DNA of 64,000 bases from Rhynchonema sp. JSB1_4. Its lineage: Eukaryota; Nematoda; Chromadorea; Monhysterida; Xyalidae. Position numbers and translations under genes: made by a program. The stretch covers positions 1 to 64,000 of the forward strand of contig JASAMV010006496.1 in assembly GCA_030248065.1 (NCBI GenBank), written 5' to 3'. Shown here piece by piece: positions 10,869-23,203 of this stretch (position 1 is its first letter; each line of letters starts with the position of its first letter). Below the pieces are notes generated by a model. It was not told the DNA's origin. It worked only from the letters and a program-made list of their open reading frames with translations, and did not search any database.

Positions 10869-11776
10869 TGCCCTAATGATGACGTCAATAGAGCACCAAC
10901 CCACTACCCCAACAACAAGTTCGTAACTTGCAAACAGCTTTTGTGGCGCGTTTGTGAATGACTGTGGATGTCATTAACTACATATTCATGCTAACGTCTG
11001 ACGCGGCACCCAGGCAATATGATTTGATTGGGATAAGTGAAATTGATAGTTCAAGGTCTCTAATTCACTTGCACAAGAGAATATAGCAAGCACCACGGCG
11101 CAGTGAAAGCCAGCGCAGGTGTTGGACAACTGTATGGAACAGCAAACACAGCGCAAAGCAAAGCAACATGCGTATCCTTTGTCAGGCGGCGCGTGATGCT
11201 TCTGCATCATGGACACAAAACGCAAACACACTGAACATCAACGAACATAACATTTATTATTTATTTATTATTTTATTATATAACAAAATGTATGGGACAA
11301 AATAGATCACATTCTATTCAGCTGCAATATAACTTTTATTTCTGAAATTTCATAAAAATGTTCCATAACATTTGCAACGGAACGGAAATCATGAAATGCC
11401 GGTTGTGTTATGCCAGTCATTAAATCGATATTTTCCGAACAACGATTACGGCAAAGTTTGAGGTTTGACATCTTCTCGAATAAATAAAAAGCATAAAAAC
11501 ATGTCTGTGAGCAATAGACGTGCAAAAATAAACATATAAAAGCAAGCTTCGCAAAGTCAAGCAATAAATTCAAATACTAACCCTGTGTAATATACGTATA
11601 CATGGCGAACACTCTTTGAATGTCAGAAAAACAGAGATTGATGAGTGAAAACATCTAGCAATCTGAAGGTAACGCATAACCGCGTGACTAAGCGACAATT
11701 CATGGAATCCCGTTATGAAAGAATTGAAAATAGAAAGAGGTTTGGAGTCCAGAGAAAGCAGCGAGATACAGTTTTT
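10869..11776. other. Intergenic, no gene seen
   Basis: Unique AT-rich sequence downstream of the elongase gene. On the minus strand several AATAAA-type signals cluster at 11250-11285 (TTTATT on plus), far from the elongase stop. No exon with convincing splice sites or protein similarity was found. Confidence 0.5.
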
Positions 11777-13334
11777 CTATTTTATCTTGATTTTTTTCTG
11801 ATGAACATTGTTGTTTTGATAATGGTGGTGGTGGTTGTATTTGTGGTTGTGTTGCGCAATCGACACAAACTTTCCATCCTTGGTGTAGTAGTGTTGCCAG
11901 AAAAAGTGCGCGAACAACACGAAGTACGTACAGTACATCACCAACGACCATTGTAGATTGGCAAAAGACTGGTCACATCGCCCGCCGTTCACTTTGACTG
12001 CATAGGACAGGATGGACAGCGCACAGCCGATGCACATCTGACTCAATTGCATCAGCGTGATACACCACGGGATCGATTTGGGCAGACGAAAACCTGCACA
12101 TTAGACAATTTATATGGTTGCTTGAAACATCAGCGCGCGAAAAATAGTACAGGAGTAGTGATTGGAGTCCAGAGTCTTTTACGCAACCCAGGATCTTCGG
12201 ACTCGGATTTCAGGCTTGAACAGAAGGCGATGTTTGATGAGAGCACCCGTGAACTGTGAAAATAGGACGAAACGGTCGAGACACTGCTGCCTCGTTGTTT
12301 TGTTCGGACCGCGGTTTTAGGCAACGGTCAGTCCACCCGAGAGACGCAGCCGGAAAAATTCTCCAACATAAAGTCAGAATTTGTGATTCTTCTTCCAACT
12401 GACCGGTTGCCCGACACGCATAGTACGAGTACATGAACGCGTGTACGGTGTAGTTCATGACGACAAACCACCGTCCGCTGGCTGTGTGTTCCTTGTAGCT
12501 GTACCAGGTGTACACCATGACTGTGATGTGGTGGTACCAATGTAGAAAGATCAGGTGTTGTTTGCGAAGCACAACGAACACCGTGTCACCCAGCTCGACC
12601 ACTTTTGACAGCATGAACAGCGTGGCCCAGAATGATGTCACGCCCTGTAGAATTGATGACAATAAATCAGTTAACTGCGGCTCTGTACATGTTTCGACTC
12701 GGTACAACAATAGCTCGCCCACAACAGTGATTTAGGCATTAGTATAGGCTTAAGACACACTTCAGATTGAGGCTTAGGCTTGAGCATGGGCTCCGTCAGG
12801 CTCTGCCTGTAACCCCTGGGGATGAGCTTTTGTGGTACCAATGCACAAAAATATGATATACCGGATGTGTCTTTGTGACTGGCAGTTGGTGAAGAGGAGA
12901 CTAGTGAGTGCATCCTTTGATCAACGAATAAGCAGATGCTGGGATGGGATCATGGGAAACATATGTTAAAATTCTTGTTTGATGCACGGTTAATGGTGAC
13001 GCACCTGGCAGTAGCTGTTGTTGCACACGCTGTAAACCAATCCATGATCGAATAGTGCCGCCCAGAACTCTGGCGCCATCCTTGCAGCGCCAACTGTGCT
13101 GAAGATGGCCAGTACCGCATTCCAAATGGTCAGGGGTCGTCGCAGGTCCAGTTTGTGTCGATGTATCATGTGATGTTTCAATGTGAATATCACAGCTACA
13201 TATACGCACGCAAATACGAAGGATAGTGACCAGTAATGTTTCATCCATAGTGTGATTGTGCCGGGATCGAACCCGGCCTCAAATGGCAGGAATGTTTGGT
13301 ACTCGTAGACCATTGGATCGTGTAGTTGAAGCAT
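11777..13334 (-). CDS. ELOVL-type very-long-chain fatty acid elongase
   Basis: Three exons: 13005-13334, 12404-12644 and 11777-12093. They join in phase (0, then 1+2) into 295 residues, the usual ELOVL length. ELOVL enzymes are ER membrane condensing enzymes (3-ketoacyl-CoA synthases) that add malonyl-CoA carbons to acyl-CoA. Diagnostic motifs are all in exon 2: KVVELGDT at residues 124-131, the catalytic histidine box HWYHH at 145-149, and [14 protein letters not shown] near 174-187. Several hydrophobic segments flank them. The chosen start, MLQLHDP at 13334, gives the typical short lumenal N-terminus; an in-frame codon further upstream would add about 29 Ser/Pro-rich residues. The C-terminus is His/Asn- and Lys-rich (ending KKIKIK), so a dilysine-type ER retention signal is possible. 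Donors are GTGCGT and GTCAGT; acceptors are CTACAG and GTGCAG. Confidence 0.93.
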
Positions 13335-15433
13335 TTTAAGTTTTTGATTTGATGTGCTTAAAGGCGGAAGAAGTTTTGATCTTGAAAATGGCTCTGAAAA
13401 CGATGGTTTTGTAAGTACCATATGGCAAAAGAAATGCGAATTTCCTGATTGAAATTATCATAGTGTACATGAGGTTGTGGTAATAGTTGTTCGATTTAAC
13501 CACGTGCAATGTTAACAAGGAAAGTCACCAAAGGAGACCGTTTCGAAAGTATGAGACACATGTATGCAAGCAAGCAAAATGTCCACCAGCGCGGGGTGAC
13601 CGCCGCATGTGCTCAAGCACAAGGTCACAGCCGGCTGACCGCTGTTTAGAGACTGGCAGTGCAGCATGTGTGATGCACATGCAAGTTGGTAGTCCATGAC
13701 TCATGACTGGCATCATAAAAACACAGAAGTTACATATTAGGAAAAGCGACTTTCGCTGAAAACTTTCCCAAAGCGAACGCACTCTTATCGTGGGCTGCAA
13801 TCTGTATGTATGCTGTGGAAAAGGACTAGACGGGAACTGATAACAGCCAGCCGAAATGTTCCGTGTCGAAACTGTACTTTTTTCTGAGGAACGCATTATC
13901 TAAAAAATGATAGTGGAACACCCAGCATGTACTGTATCTGTTATGCGAATCAAACACAAACATTGCGCATGCGCGCTTGCGAGCGAGCAGAAACCAGGCG
14001 AAGCCAAACCCACACGCATACTGGTCAAACCAGACAGTCAAAGCATGTGTGCCAGAGCAAGCTACATATCGAGCAGTATAGTAACCCGCACGGGCTGAGA
14101 CTGAGTAGTGCCTGTTATGTATTTGTGCCGGTGGCACCATAGTCGGTACTTTATTCGGTACCACACACTAGAGAGACATAAACCCCAACAGTCCGCCATC
14201 TGTGGGAGGGGGACAGGCACAAGCCAGCCAGCCTCTTCTCTGTGCAGCGTGAGCACCCGGTATACGTAATACAAGCACAAGCACCACGTGTGTCTGTGTG
14301 TACGAGTAACATCGTAGCCAAACGGATGCCCCCGTTGCGTGCCCTCACCCAGGCAAGACACAGCCGTGTGTATGTAATATCGGTTGTTTGGTCCACATGT
14401 CCTGAGGGTCCAAGCCAAAGACCTCTGGTCACATGGAAGGGTCAAATTAGTGTGAACTGCTGCTGCGTAAGCCGTTTGCCGTTATATCCACACATACGCA
14501 TGATTTTGATGAAGAGTTTGCAGACATACTACATCATACACGTAAAGGTAACGCTGGACAACCAAGCGTAACGTGACCTGAATACGAATTTACGTATACA
14601 TAGGTAATGTACTCCCATGTGGCTGGGGCTCACGATTATTAATTACGGCGTACGGCGTATCACTTCCGCCGGATGTATGATGTAACGAAATGGCACTCGG
14701 GAAGCTGGCGAAACGTTGCAAGTAAATTGCTGTCTATGTGGTAACGCGTGGCACAACTTTCACAACAATCATGTATCGGAGAACTTCAAGCATTTATTAA
14801 GTTATACATCACTCTCATGAGTCATGATGTATATTGAGCTCGTATAACGCAACCTTTCACATAATGTACCATACCTGGCCAACCTCATCACGTGGATCCA
14901 GCATGAGCGTCAATGAGGTCCACTCAGGTCTGCATCTTTATTCGGTACTGTCTACTTAAAAATTAAGCGTATGGTATCTAAGAACATTCAAGCAAGCATC
15001 ACGCCATCCGAGCCAGCCAACAGCTGGAAAGCCTACGTCAGCCCGAACGCTCAGAGCCGATCAATACCAACGAAACAGGGCACTTGGTTAGGGCAGACGG
15101 ACAGATTAGGGCCGTTGATTAGATTGGGAATGGACTGGGTGTGACTTCGGCATTATTGGGTGCATCAGGTCTGTTGGGGCAGCTGGGGTTACAACGATTC
15201 ACCTAAAAACTTGTGTGCTTTGTAATGCACTCAGACGACCGTCAAGTCCTCCATGTCTCAGACAGCTGCACATAGCAACATAGCACACGGCGCAGAGCGC
15301 ATCTCAAGGGTGTCGTCTTCTGTTTGGGTTCAAAATGACCCCGAACTTCAGAAAAGTCCATGTAAAACCAAAACCAAATGTTGCACGCAAAGTTTTGTTT
15401 TCAGATCACTAAAGAAACGTAATTTTTTCGAAG
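13335..15433. other. Intergenic between elongase and tetraspanin, no gene supported
   Basis: Open frames in this stretch (for example 13826-14164 minus and 14062-14445 minus) overlap one another on both strands, lack homology and have no consistent splice sites. The sequence is unique, with several CA/GT-rich runs. The promoter of the elongase must lie near 13335-13600, but no clear element is seen. Confidence 0.5.
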
Positions 15434-16971
15434 TTAATACATGTGGTCGGGGCCGATGTTATAGACAAGTGTGAACGCAATGCACAACGCTAGTGTTTGT
15501 TCAGCGACACCTACGAAGCCGGTGATGCCAGTCAAAAGCGTGAAGTAGCGGAAATAGCCGTAGATCATGTCGAAACAGTCCGTTTTCGCCCAAGTTTCGT
15601 TCGAACAATGTGCCTGTGGGGACAAAGTGATACATCACTTCGTAATGCGTGAATGTCTTAATCAGGCCCTGTTTGAAACATTAGGACAACTGTCAATCTT
15701 GGTAATTTAATTGGATGACGGTTAGGATCGGCATTGGTCACGTGACTATTCTTGCTGACGAGCAACTTTTCAACGTCATCGGCAAGAAATATCCCCAACT
15801 TCAAAAAAAGTCACGTGTCCAACACAGAACCGATCTGGCCCAATCCAATCATCGAAGTTTCTTTCAGGCCAATGATGATGCGCATGTAACAATAGCAAAG
15901 CAGATTTTCCCGTTTTATCCTATATTTTTTGTTGCGGTGCACCAGGCATCGTCAGTGTCAATTCACCACTCACCAGATGCGCCGTATGATCGCAGCATTC
16001 CAACCAGCGCTGCACAATGTCAATGTCGTGCATGCGAGCGTTGGTGAATAGATTGGTGATCTGCTGTTCGGTCTCTGACAAACTCGACACCAAAAGGATA
16101 GAGAATACGAGCTCGATGACAAGCAGGATTAGCAGACAGAACGCGTAGACAATCAGGCACAGGGGGTTCTCCAGTAAAGAGCCTGCAATTGGAATGTTGC
16201 TCTCATGCGTTCTGGTAGGATAGGATAGGATCTGTCAGAACTTTTTGAATTTGAGCACATTTTGGGATTCAATAATATCAAGGTACAAAGCAATTTTTAC
16301 GGTGTGGCAACGGTAAATCTCGAAATATTCTTTTTTCCACAAGTCACGTGATCCGATCACCAAGCTTGATACGTTTTACATTTTTTGAAAAATTGAGCCA
16401 GTGCTTGTCAAAAATACAGAAAAATTTGATTTCGCTGACCACAACATCCAAACAGCCCGATAATGACGAGTCCCACACCAACAGCCAGCAATATCCATTG
16501 TGATGTGGTGTACACGTCCACGGATAGATCATCATCGAGGTAATCCAATGTGTCTGGCATTCGTGTGAATTTATGCAACAGGCTATTTGCGGTTTCTCGT
16601 TATGACCTGTGTTAACAGACGGGCGGTGCACCAGGTCATCGTCAATCGTGAACGCACCACATGAGCCCGAAATATTCATTCATTTTGATGTGTGAAACAT
16701 TGGGTGGGTATGAAAGTTAACCTGTCCAGTTGAGAAATTTGTCAATGTCGTCGCTGACTTTCGGATTGAAGTTTGCATCGATGCTGCACAACGTCAGAAG
16801 ACATCCGATCACACACGTCACACCTTGATGGGAACCGATTTATAGATCTTTCAGGCCTTCAGGTTTTTACAATATCTTGAAAAACAAAAAAAAGAATTTT
16901 GCACCAGTGATTACAGCATTGAGTGTTTTGATCCAGTGTCGGCTGCTCCATCGGTGTCGGCTAGGTGGCAT
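15434..16971 (-). CDS. Tetraspanin
   Basis: Five exons on the minus strand: 16905-16971, 16722-16823, 16440-16553, 15974-16182 and 15434-15613. All phases join, giving 223 residues, the family's normal size. Membrane segment 1 spans the first two exons (IKTLNAVITGVTCVIGCLL). Segment 2 ends in the family signature GLFGCCGSLLENPLCL, created by the exon 3/4 junction. Segment 3 follows directly (IVYAFCLLILLVIELVFSIL). The large loop has the Cys-Cys pair (WLECCD) and two further Cys (AHCSNETWAKTDC); it is short, and the third residue of the usual CCG is Asp. Segment 4 is in the last exon. Tetraspanins organise membrane microdomains. The first acceptor ends in AAG rather than CAG, the weakest point of the model. 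The gene starts about 290 bp after the cuticlin gene ending at 17262, on the same strand. Confidence 0.88.
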
Positions 16972-17261
16972 TTTTTTCGGTATTTTTATCCTTTCCGGTA
17001 TGTTTTTTTATCTGTGATGCACACGTGACAACAACATTCACAATAAACCAACGTAATATCATTCAAATGGAAGCATGTGCCCTAAGATGGCGATTTCATA
17101 AACACGACACATGCACAATGTGAGTCACCGCCGGTCATAATGTGGGGACACTGCTCAAGTGCAAATAATAACATCGGGAAGGGGATATACATAAAGATTG
17201 TAAAAAACCGAGCATCAGCTATTTACCATGGTAAAACGTACAAAATGTTGTACATACGGTA

Positions 17262-20200
17262 TCAACAACAGTTTTGCACTGAACTTCGTCTTATACCAAC
17301 CAAAGTGTACATGACCGTAGCCACACCAGCTAACATCCAGCAGCTGACCACGATCACCATGTGATACATTTGCACACAGTACGCTTGGTGTTGATGTTGC
17401 GATTTTGTGCGGCCAGACTCTTCAGGGGCATCGGCATCTATGCCTATCGCCCACAGTTCGATAGTCCCACTAAACACTTCCATAGCACCAAGGCGTTGTG
17501 AAACATCAGCTGAACGGGCTGTCCGACGCTGGTTGTTGTCGCCGTTACAGGGTGGGCGCTGCATGAAAATCTCGGCATGGGTTGATATCAAACTGTCGAA
17601 TCTGCCTTGCCAAAGCGTTTGAATTGAGGAAAAGTTGCAGTGTGATTACAACCGGTGTAAAAATCATACACTGTCTGTGAGCAACTTACGCTCGTCAAAA
17701 CTGTCTGAGAATCTCGAATATTCTCAATGCGAAAGTGAGAAACATAGATCTTATCCAGGCGTCAAGTTTGACACTGACCTGTGCAGCATTTATTCAAATC
17801 AGAGCACAACTCACAAAATCCTTGCATCCCTCCTGCAAATTGACACAGATGTGAATTTCACACTGGAAGTGTTCCGTGGCCCGATCGGGAAATTTGAATG
17901 CGTGCGACTCCAGCCAACCAAGTAGACTGCCGTTCTCATCTGCGTACGCCGGGTGCGTCACCAGGTGCTTGTCCACCGAACACCTGTTCGGAAAAATTGG
18001 GCTGAAAATTTGCCTCATGCGCGACCAACAGCCAATGAGCGCGTCAGAAATTTGGCTCATGCGCGACCAACAGCCAATCAGCGCGTCAGAAATTGTTGCG
18101 TGTATCGCAACGAGACAAAGTATAAAGTGGCCGTAACGCTGGTCGAAATTAATGGCGCTTGAAATATACTGAATTAAAAAGCGGCGCGTGAGTTGTCCGA
18201 TCGCAACCTACCGGTCTTGCAACCTACGATCGCAGTCACGAAGTTTGACACGGTCTCAATGTTTTTTCTTTGTCTGTGACAGGCTTCAGCCGAGTCTAAC
18301 AGCAGTCAACGCGATTCCACTCACCCGTCCTCATTCAGCAGTTGAATACGCTCATTGCCGGTCTCAACGAAACAGCTGTGCACGCGCATACGAAACAGAT
18401 TACCAGAATGTGCTGGATAATATCGGGAAAAGTTAGAAAAAGTAGACAAAAATGTATGTACAGGCCGATGTGTGAAACTTGAAGATTTGTCACGCACGAC
18501 CAATCCGATTTTGTCTTTCTCGCGTGGTATTTTCTCGGACTTTGAGAGTTGTTTAGACAAATTTACTAATTTGATCGCCCTAACATTATTTGTATTAACC
18601 ATCTGGGGATAACTTTTACACTGTGGTCGAGGTATACAGTGGCATCACAAAATATTGGACCATCCTTGAAACAATTTGTCGTGTCGTGTGAGTAAGGGAC
18701 TACCGGACAGGACCAATGACCAAGTATGATGTCGGTCAAAATAAAATTTTCAAGAAAAAATAAACCCTCAAACTCACATGTGTCGCATTCCCATTTGTGC
18801 ACAATCTTTTCCCCGACCAACGCAAATCGTACCTCGGGCCCCTCCACGTCATCACGATGCAAACTGTACACACAAGTTGGCATTGGGAATTGGGCACTGC
18901 GAGCTTCTAGCGTTGTGAATTGACTGAAATATGACTTTTAACTGCTTTTTTGAATGCGCCGTTTTCAAACTTGTGTCCGTTCCGGTCTGGCCTTCTCCAC
19001 GTCAGTCTGACTTCGTTCATTGGGGGTGATACCACCATTCTTGACCAGTGTAAAATTTGTTTTCAGAGCTATGATGCAAACAACCTATATACTGGACGGT
19101 TTTGGTGGCATTATGACATTTCGAAATAACGCAGGGTCACGTGACCAATGCATGACCGACCGATTACATCGGTCCAAATAAAATTAGTTGTCATCATCAT
19201 ACCGACCTGACTGCAATCTCCGATGTCACAGTTTTCTCAGCTTCCATGTAGAAGCATCGGACCTTGAAGACACGATCGACCTTGGTGACGAACTTTTTGT
19301 GGAACGAGATCACAACGGTGTTGTCGATGAAGATGCCAGGTGGGTCGAACTGAATATTTGTTTATTTTAGGTCACAACTGCCTGTATCAAATTTTGTTTG
19401 TAATACATATCAGGTAAATTGATAAAACCAAGAAGTCACCATGAACGCATTAGACTGATCCGATCACCAAGTTTGATACCAGTCCACTGTGGACAGCACA
19501 AACATCGAAGCCGCAGCTGAGCAAGATCGGTAAATGGGAAGCAGTCTCACAACTACCAGGTAAAGGCAAATTTGGTGTTGACTCGCAAGATTGAATGAAA
19601 TACCGGAGATACACAAATTTCCACAAAATAAAGTCAACGTGTATGTATGTATGTGTAGGTATCCACGCACCGATCGAGTGCGCATTGTGTCACAGTCGTC
19701 AATGTGCATCTCAATGCCAGCCCTGTTGCTTCGACCATCCCCATCCCTCCGGCATCGTTCCAGTTCCACGTGATTCTTCACATAGACACGACCCTCGAAT
19801 GGATTCAATGTTTCAGCTGATAGTCGGATTCGATCAGGTAGACACTCGAGACTGATTGACGGGTGACTGGGTGCCATCGAGCCAGTCGAATCGACAGCGG
19901 AAACTGTAAGATACATAGTTGCGTGCTCATTTCTAAGGTATCTTTTTGCGTCATGTGGCCATTTGACGCATTCGCGCTGACGATGACCTGCTGCACCGCT
20001 CGTCTGTGAAAACCGGTCGAAACGGACGAAACTCACTGCTGTTACTACGTCATTGGATTATTTTTTGTTTCGTCGTCACCAGTCCAAATCCGCCCCAATG
20101 GTTGTATGAGCTTGGGCTTTGGTCTTCGCTTTTGGAAAGCCTAACCACTGCTTGACTTGTATCATCGCATGTGTCTGACATTCGGTAATAAAACTGGCTA

Positions 20201-21821
20201 CACAGCACCCGTCTGAGAACCCTGATTGTAGTGGACTCAACCAACAACACTTTGCACACTGACCTGTCTGTGGTTCGCACCTCGTTGTCGAATGGGCAAC
20301 CAAGTTTTCTCTTGTCTTTTCATTCAACATTTCGAACGACGTCAAATGCACGAATATACCCTTTTCACCAGCCACTGTAATCAGCTGCTCTCTATCTATT
20401 TGGTCAGTGATGCCCACCACGATCACGGAGATACCCTAGAATGAGTCATGTTTCAATTATTGAGCATTATGGGTTTTTTGGGTCATGTGTCCTTCTGGTG
20501 AACTCGCACTGACGATGACCCGCTGAGCGAGTCGGAACGGGCAACCAAAAACATGTTGCACCACTTGTAACATAGGTTCCTTCATTTCCAAAAATTCACA
20601 CCTTACGCATTGACACACAAACACACGAACGACGGCCATTATCGAGATTGATGACCAGTCTGGGTCCCTAAGCCCAAAAGTCACGTGACCAAGGCAAGGT
20701 CAGTTTTGTCAAACCGCCACCCACAATCTTCCCACTCCGCACCGACCATATCCTTAATCCTCTTTGCATTCTCAATGGGGTCATCCGAGCTGCGTCCATC
20801 CGTGATCAACACCAACGTGTCGGGCACATCAGGCCGATTGCCGGGTGTGATCATCTGATCGATTGCGAATTCAAGTGCCAGTCCAATCATGGTGCCGCCC
20901 TTGATGTAGCGCATGTTGCGGAACGCGTCTGTGATACGGTGGAAAGATATTCTCTTACAAAACATTACATGATTGCATTTACAGGGAGACACGAAATGGT
21001 TGACGCAGAAATGGTGGCAATCTGATCGGATATCGGAGCAGCCTTTATCACTTGATTTGTTTTTTAGTAAATTCTGGTGCGTTTGCACTGTCATGATGTA
21101 TGAAAACCGTCCGCCCGTCCGTGATAACCGGTCCAAACGGGCAAGAAATGCAAACATGACCAACCAACAACCGAGTCCCGGTCGTCATAAGCGGGGAATC
21201 CCCACAATTTGACCGGATGCGATGAGAAAGTCATCACCGAATATCGTGTCGCTTCGGGCAGCGCGGCAGCGGTGTCGGCAAGAAAATTGGCCAATCTGCA
21301 AATTTAGGCGGTTTGTGGTGTCACGTGGCCATCTGGTGCATTCGCACTGACGATGACCAGGGTTCACGCCGGTCTGCGAAAACAGGCAGAGATGGGCAAT
21401 CTGACAGCACGTTACTGTTCAGTTGTATCATTCATTGAACATTGTCAAAATACGGACCTGTTGAAATTAAAGGTTCCGATGCTTGTGGATCCATCAATAA
21501 CCAGGATGAAATCAGTTGCATCCAATTGCGTACAGACCAATTCTGAAAAAAGGGTGTTTTGCAAATCGTGCCATCTCGTTCCCTGTAGTTCTATAGGCAC
21601 TAGGTTTAGGTAACCTTCTGAGATCCTAGTCATGATGGGTAACTTTTTGAACCTAACCCGCATTATATAAGAGAGAAAGCACAGTCCAAGTCTTTTTAGT
21701 TACCTGTTCTTGCCTCAGCCGCCGGTTCCTGAGCTCTCATCACGAGGCTGTTGTTCACTGGTATGGCTTGAACATTGCTCGAAAAACATCGCAGAAAAAC
21801 CAGGATAAACCAGATCAGCAT
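17262..21821 (-). CDS. CUT-6-like cuticlin: secreted vWA-ZP-transmembrane protein, copy 2
   Basis: Eleven exons, all phases consistent, 587 residues: 21704-21821, 21458-21542, 21165-21295, 20747-20928, 20264-20435, 19671-19903, 19207-19349, 18778-18923, 18325-18412, 17815-17983 and 17262-17558. It starts with a signal peptide (MLIWFILVFLRCFSSNVQA). The vWA domain has the metal-binding MIDAS pattern DGSTS at 56-60 and LITDGRSSDD later. The ZP domain has cuticlin hallmarks (NPFEGRVYVKNHVELERC, NTVVISFHKKFVTKVDR, FPMPTC, GEKIVHKWEC). The last exon holds a dibasic cleavage region (NQRRTARS) and a membrane span (MVIVVSCWMLAGVATVMYTL). Nematode CUT-6 has the same vWA-ZP order, and cuticlins polymerise in the apical extracellular matrix under the epidermis. 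It is a tandem paralog of the gene at 23204-27813, with identical intron phases. GTCACGTGAC palindromes lie in or next to its introns. Confidence 0.92.
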
Positions 21822-22682
21822 GGTTTTTGCTGCCGCACCAATGCAGTGGGGATTTTACTTCGGAATGTTGCTGGCTATGTAATTTCACATCTTTGCATTG
21901 TGAACATGTATGGCTAATAAACGTCAAATTAATTTGTTGCTGTTGTGGAATTAACGACCTCGTAGCATGTACAGCCTGAACAGCGGCCATTTTTCGAAAA
22001 GCGCTTGACAAATTTGAATCGCATGCTCGTTTTATGACCTCTCGAACGGTTTTTCACGCGAAACATGTCATAACGGCCTCCACAGCATAAACGCTCGATG
22101 ACAAATGCGATTATGCACCTATTGTAAGCGTTCCAGATCAGGTCGGAGATAAGCCGAGATTTAGAGATGTCGGGCATGGGATGATTTTGTGAAAATAGAA
22201 GAAAATAGAGTAGACCTAAGAACTTTTAATTTGGACTTTTATGACGCCCGGCGCGCAACCGTTTTTCATGCAACCGAAATCAAACGCACAAATATTTCAT
22301 TGTTGTTACTCTCTGCGACAGGCACATTCAAATATATTGCAATAGGTACATAGAATTTGAAGGACAAAAATACTGTAATTGAAGCTGAAAAAATGAGAAA
22401 GACAATGCACTTCTTCAGACACAAGGAAGAAAAAACGGGATGAGAAACACACCATAAAAAAGAGTCAAAAATAATGTGCCGTAAATTTGCAACGTTTCAC
22501 AAATTGGTACTGGTAAAGCTCGTTTACAATGGTGAGTTAGGTTTGCTCTGAAACTTCGGTTTGGACTATAAGAGTGATTATGCTTTGTTTAAGCCAAAGA
22601 TGCAGCCTAAGCCTAAGCCTAAGCCCAAACCTACATACATAGTAACCTGCAATTGGGGACGAGCTCTACCAGTGCCCACTAA
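21822..22682. other. Spacer between the tandem cuticlin genes, with a short GCCTAA array
   Basis: No exon is supported here. Positions 22605-22622 hold three GCCTAA units (TTAGGC on the minus strand) followed by a mutated fourth, a second interstitial telomere-like array. The remainder is unique sequence immediately left of the MITE at 22683. Confidence 0.6.
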
Positions 22683-23185
22683 AGGTGGAATTATAGTTGG
22701 TCGACGACCTGTTGCGCCCAAAAGGTCGTCAGCGACTAAGCGCCCAAATTTTGCGTTGGTTTTGGGCGCCAGTTCGCGTGGTCGTTTGGGCGCGCGGTCG
22801 CAGCTGGTCGCAACGAATAGAAAGAGAAAATGAATAAATAGAAGCACTCTGGCCCCGAGGCTTAGGCAGGCCTGCTGCATAAATTCTGGCAGTTGAGAAC
22901 GGCCTGTTTTGGTCAGAAAAAGTTTATACAAAACTAGGAACTCCGTTACGACTGAAATACCGGCAATACATATCGATTTTATAGCCGACGACCACTTGCA
23001 AAGTTGAAGATTTTCAAATCGTGGTCGCGACCATTTTTTGGTGGTCGCATAAGGTCGTAGCCTGAGGTCGTTGACACCCAGTTATAGTTGTTCGCGCTCA
23101 ACTATAACAGGGTGTTAGCGACCACTATGGTCGGCGGGTCGTTGCGCCCAAAAATTGTGGTCGCGACCCAACTATAATTCCACCT
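22683..23185. mobile_element. MITE, PIF/Harbinger-like, 503 bp, TAA target duplication
   Basis: Terminal inverted repeats AGGTGGAATTATAGTTGG are perfect at both ends, flanked by TAA (22680-22682 and 23186-23188). The interior has further inverted blocks around the phrases GGTCGTTGCGCCC and GGTCGCGACC. The TIR resembles that of the 243 bp element at 10623, so both belong to one superfamily. It ends 18 bp from the stop codon of the cuticlin gene at 23204, so it may lie in its 3' UTR. Confidence 0.88.
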
Positions 23186-23203
23186 TAATTCAGTTTTGAT
23201 TGT

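Noticed and set aside
13260..13280. tRNA B-box-like sequence GGTTCGATCCCGGC on the minus strand
   Set aside because: It lies in frame inside elongase exon 1 (Ala-Gly-Phe-Asp-Pro-Gly), and no cloverleaf or A box is found at a suitable distance.
17262..17400. Initially taken as the first membrane segment of the tetraspanin
   Set aside because: Phase and acceptor show that it is the last exon of cuticlin copy 2, following the basic cleavage region. A separate tetraspanin first exon was found at 16905-16971.
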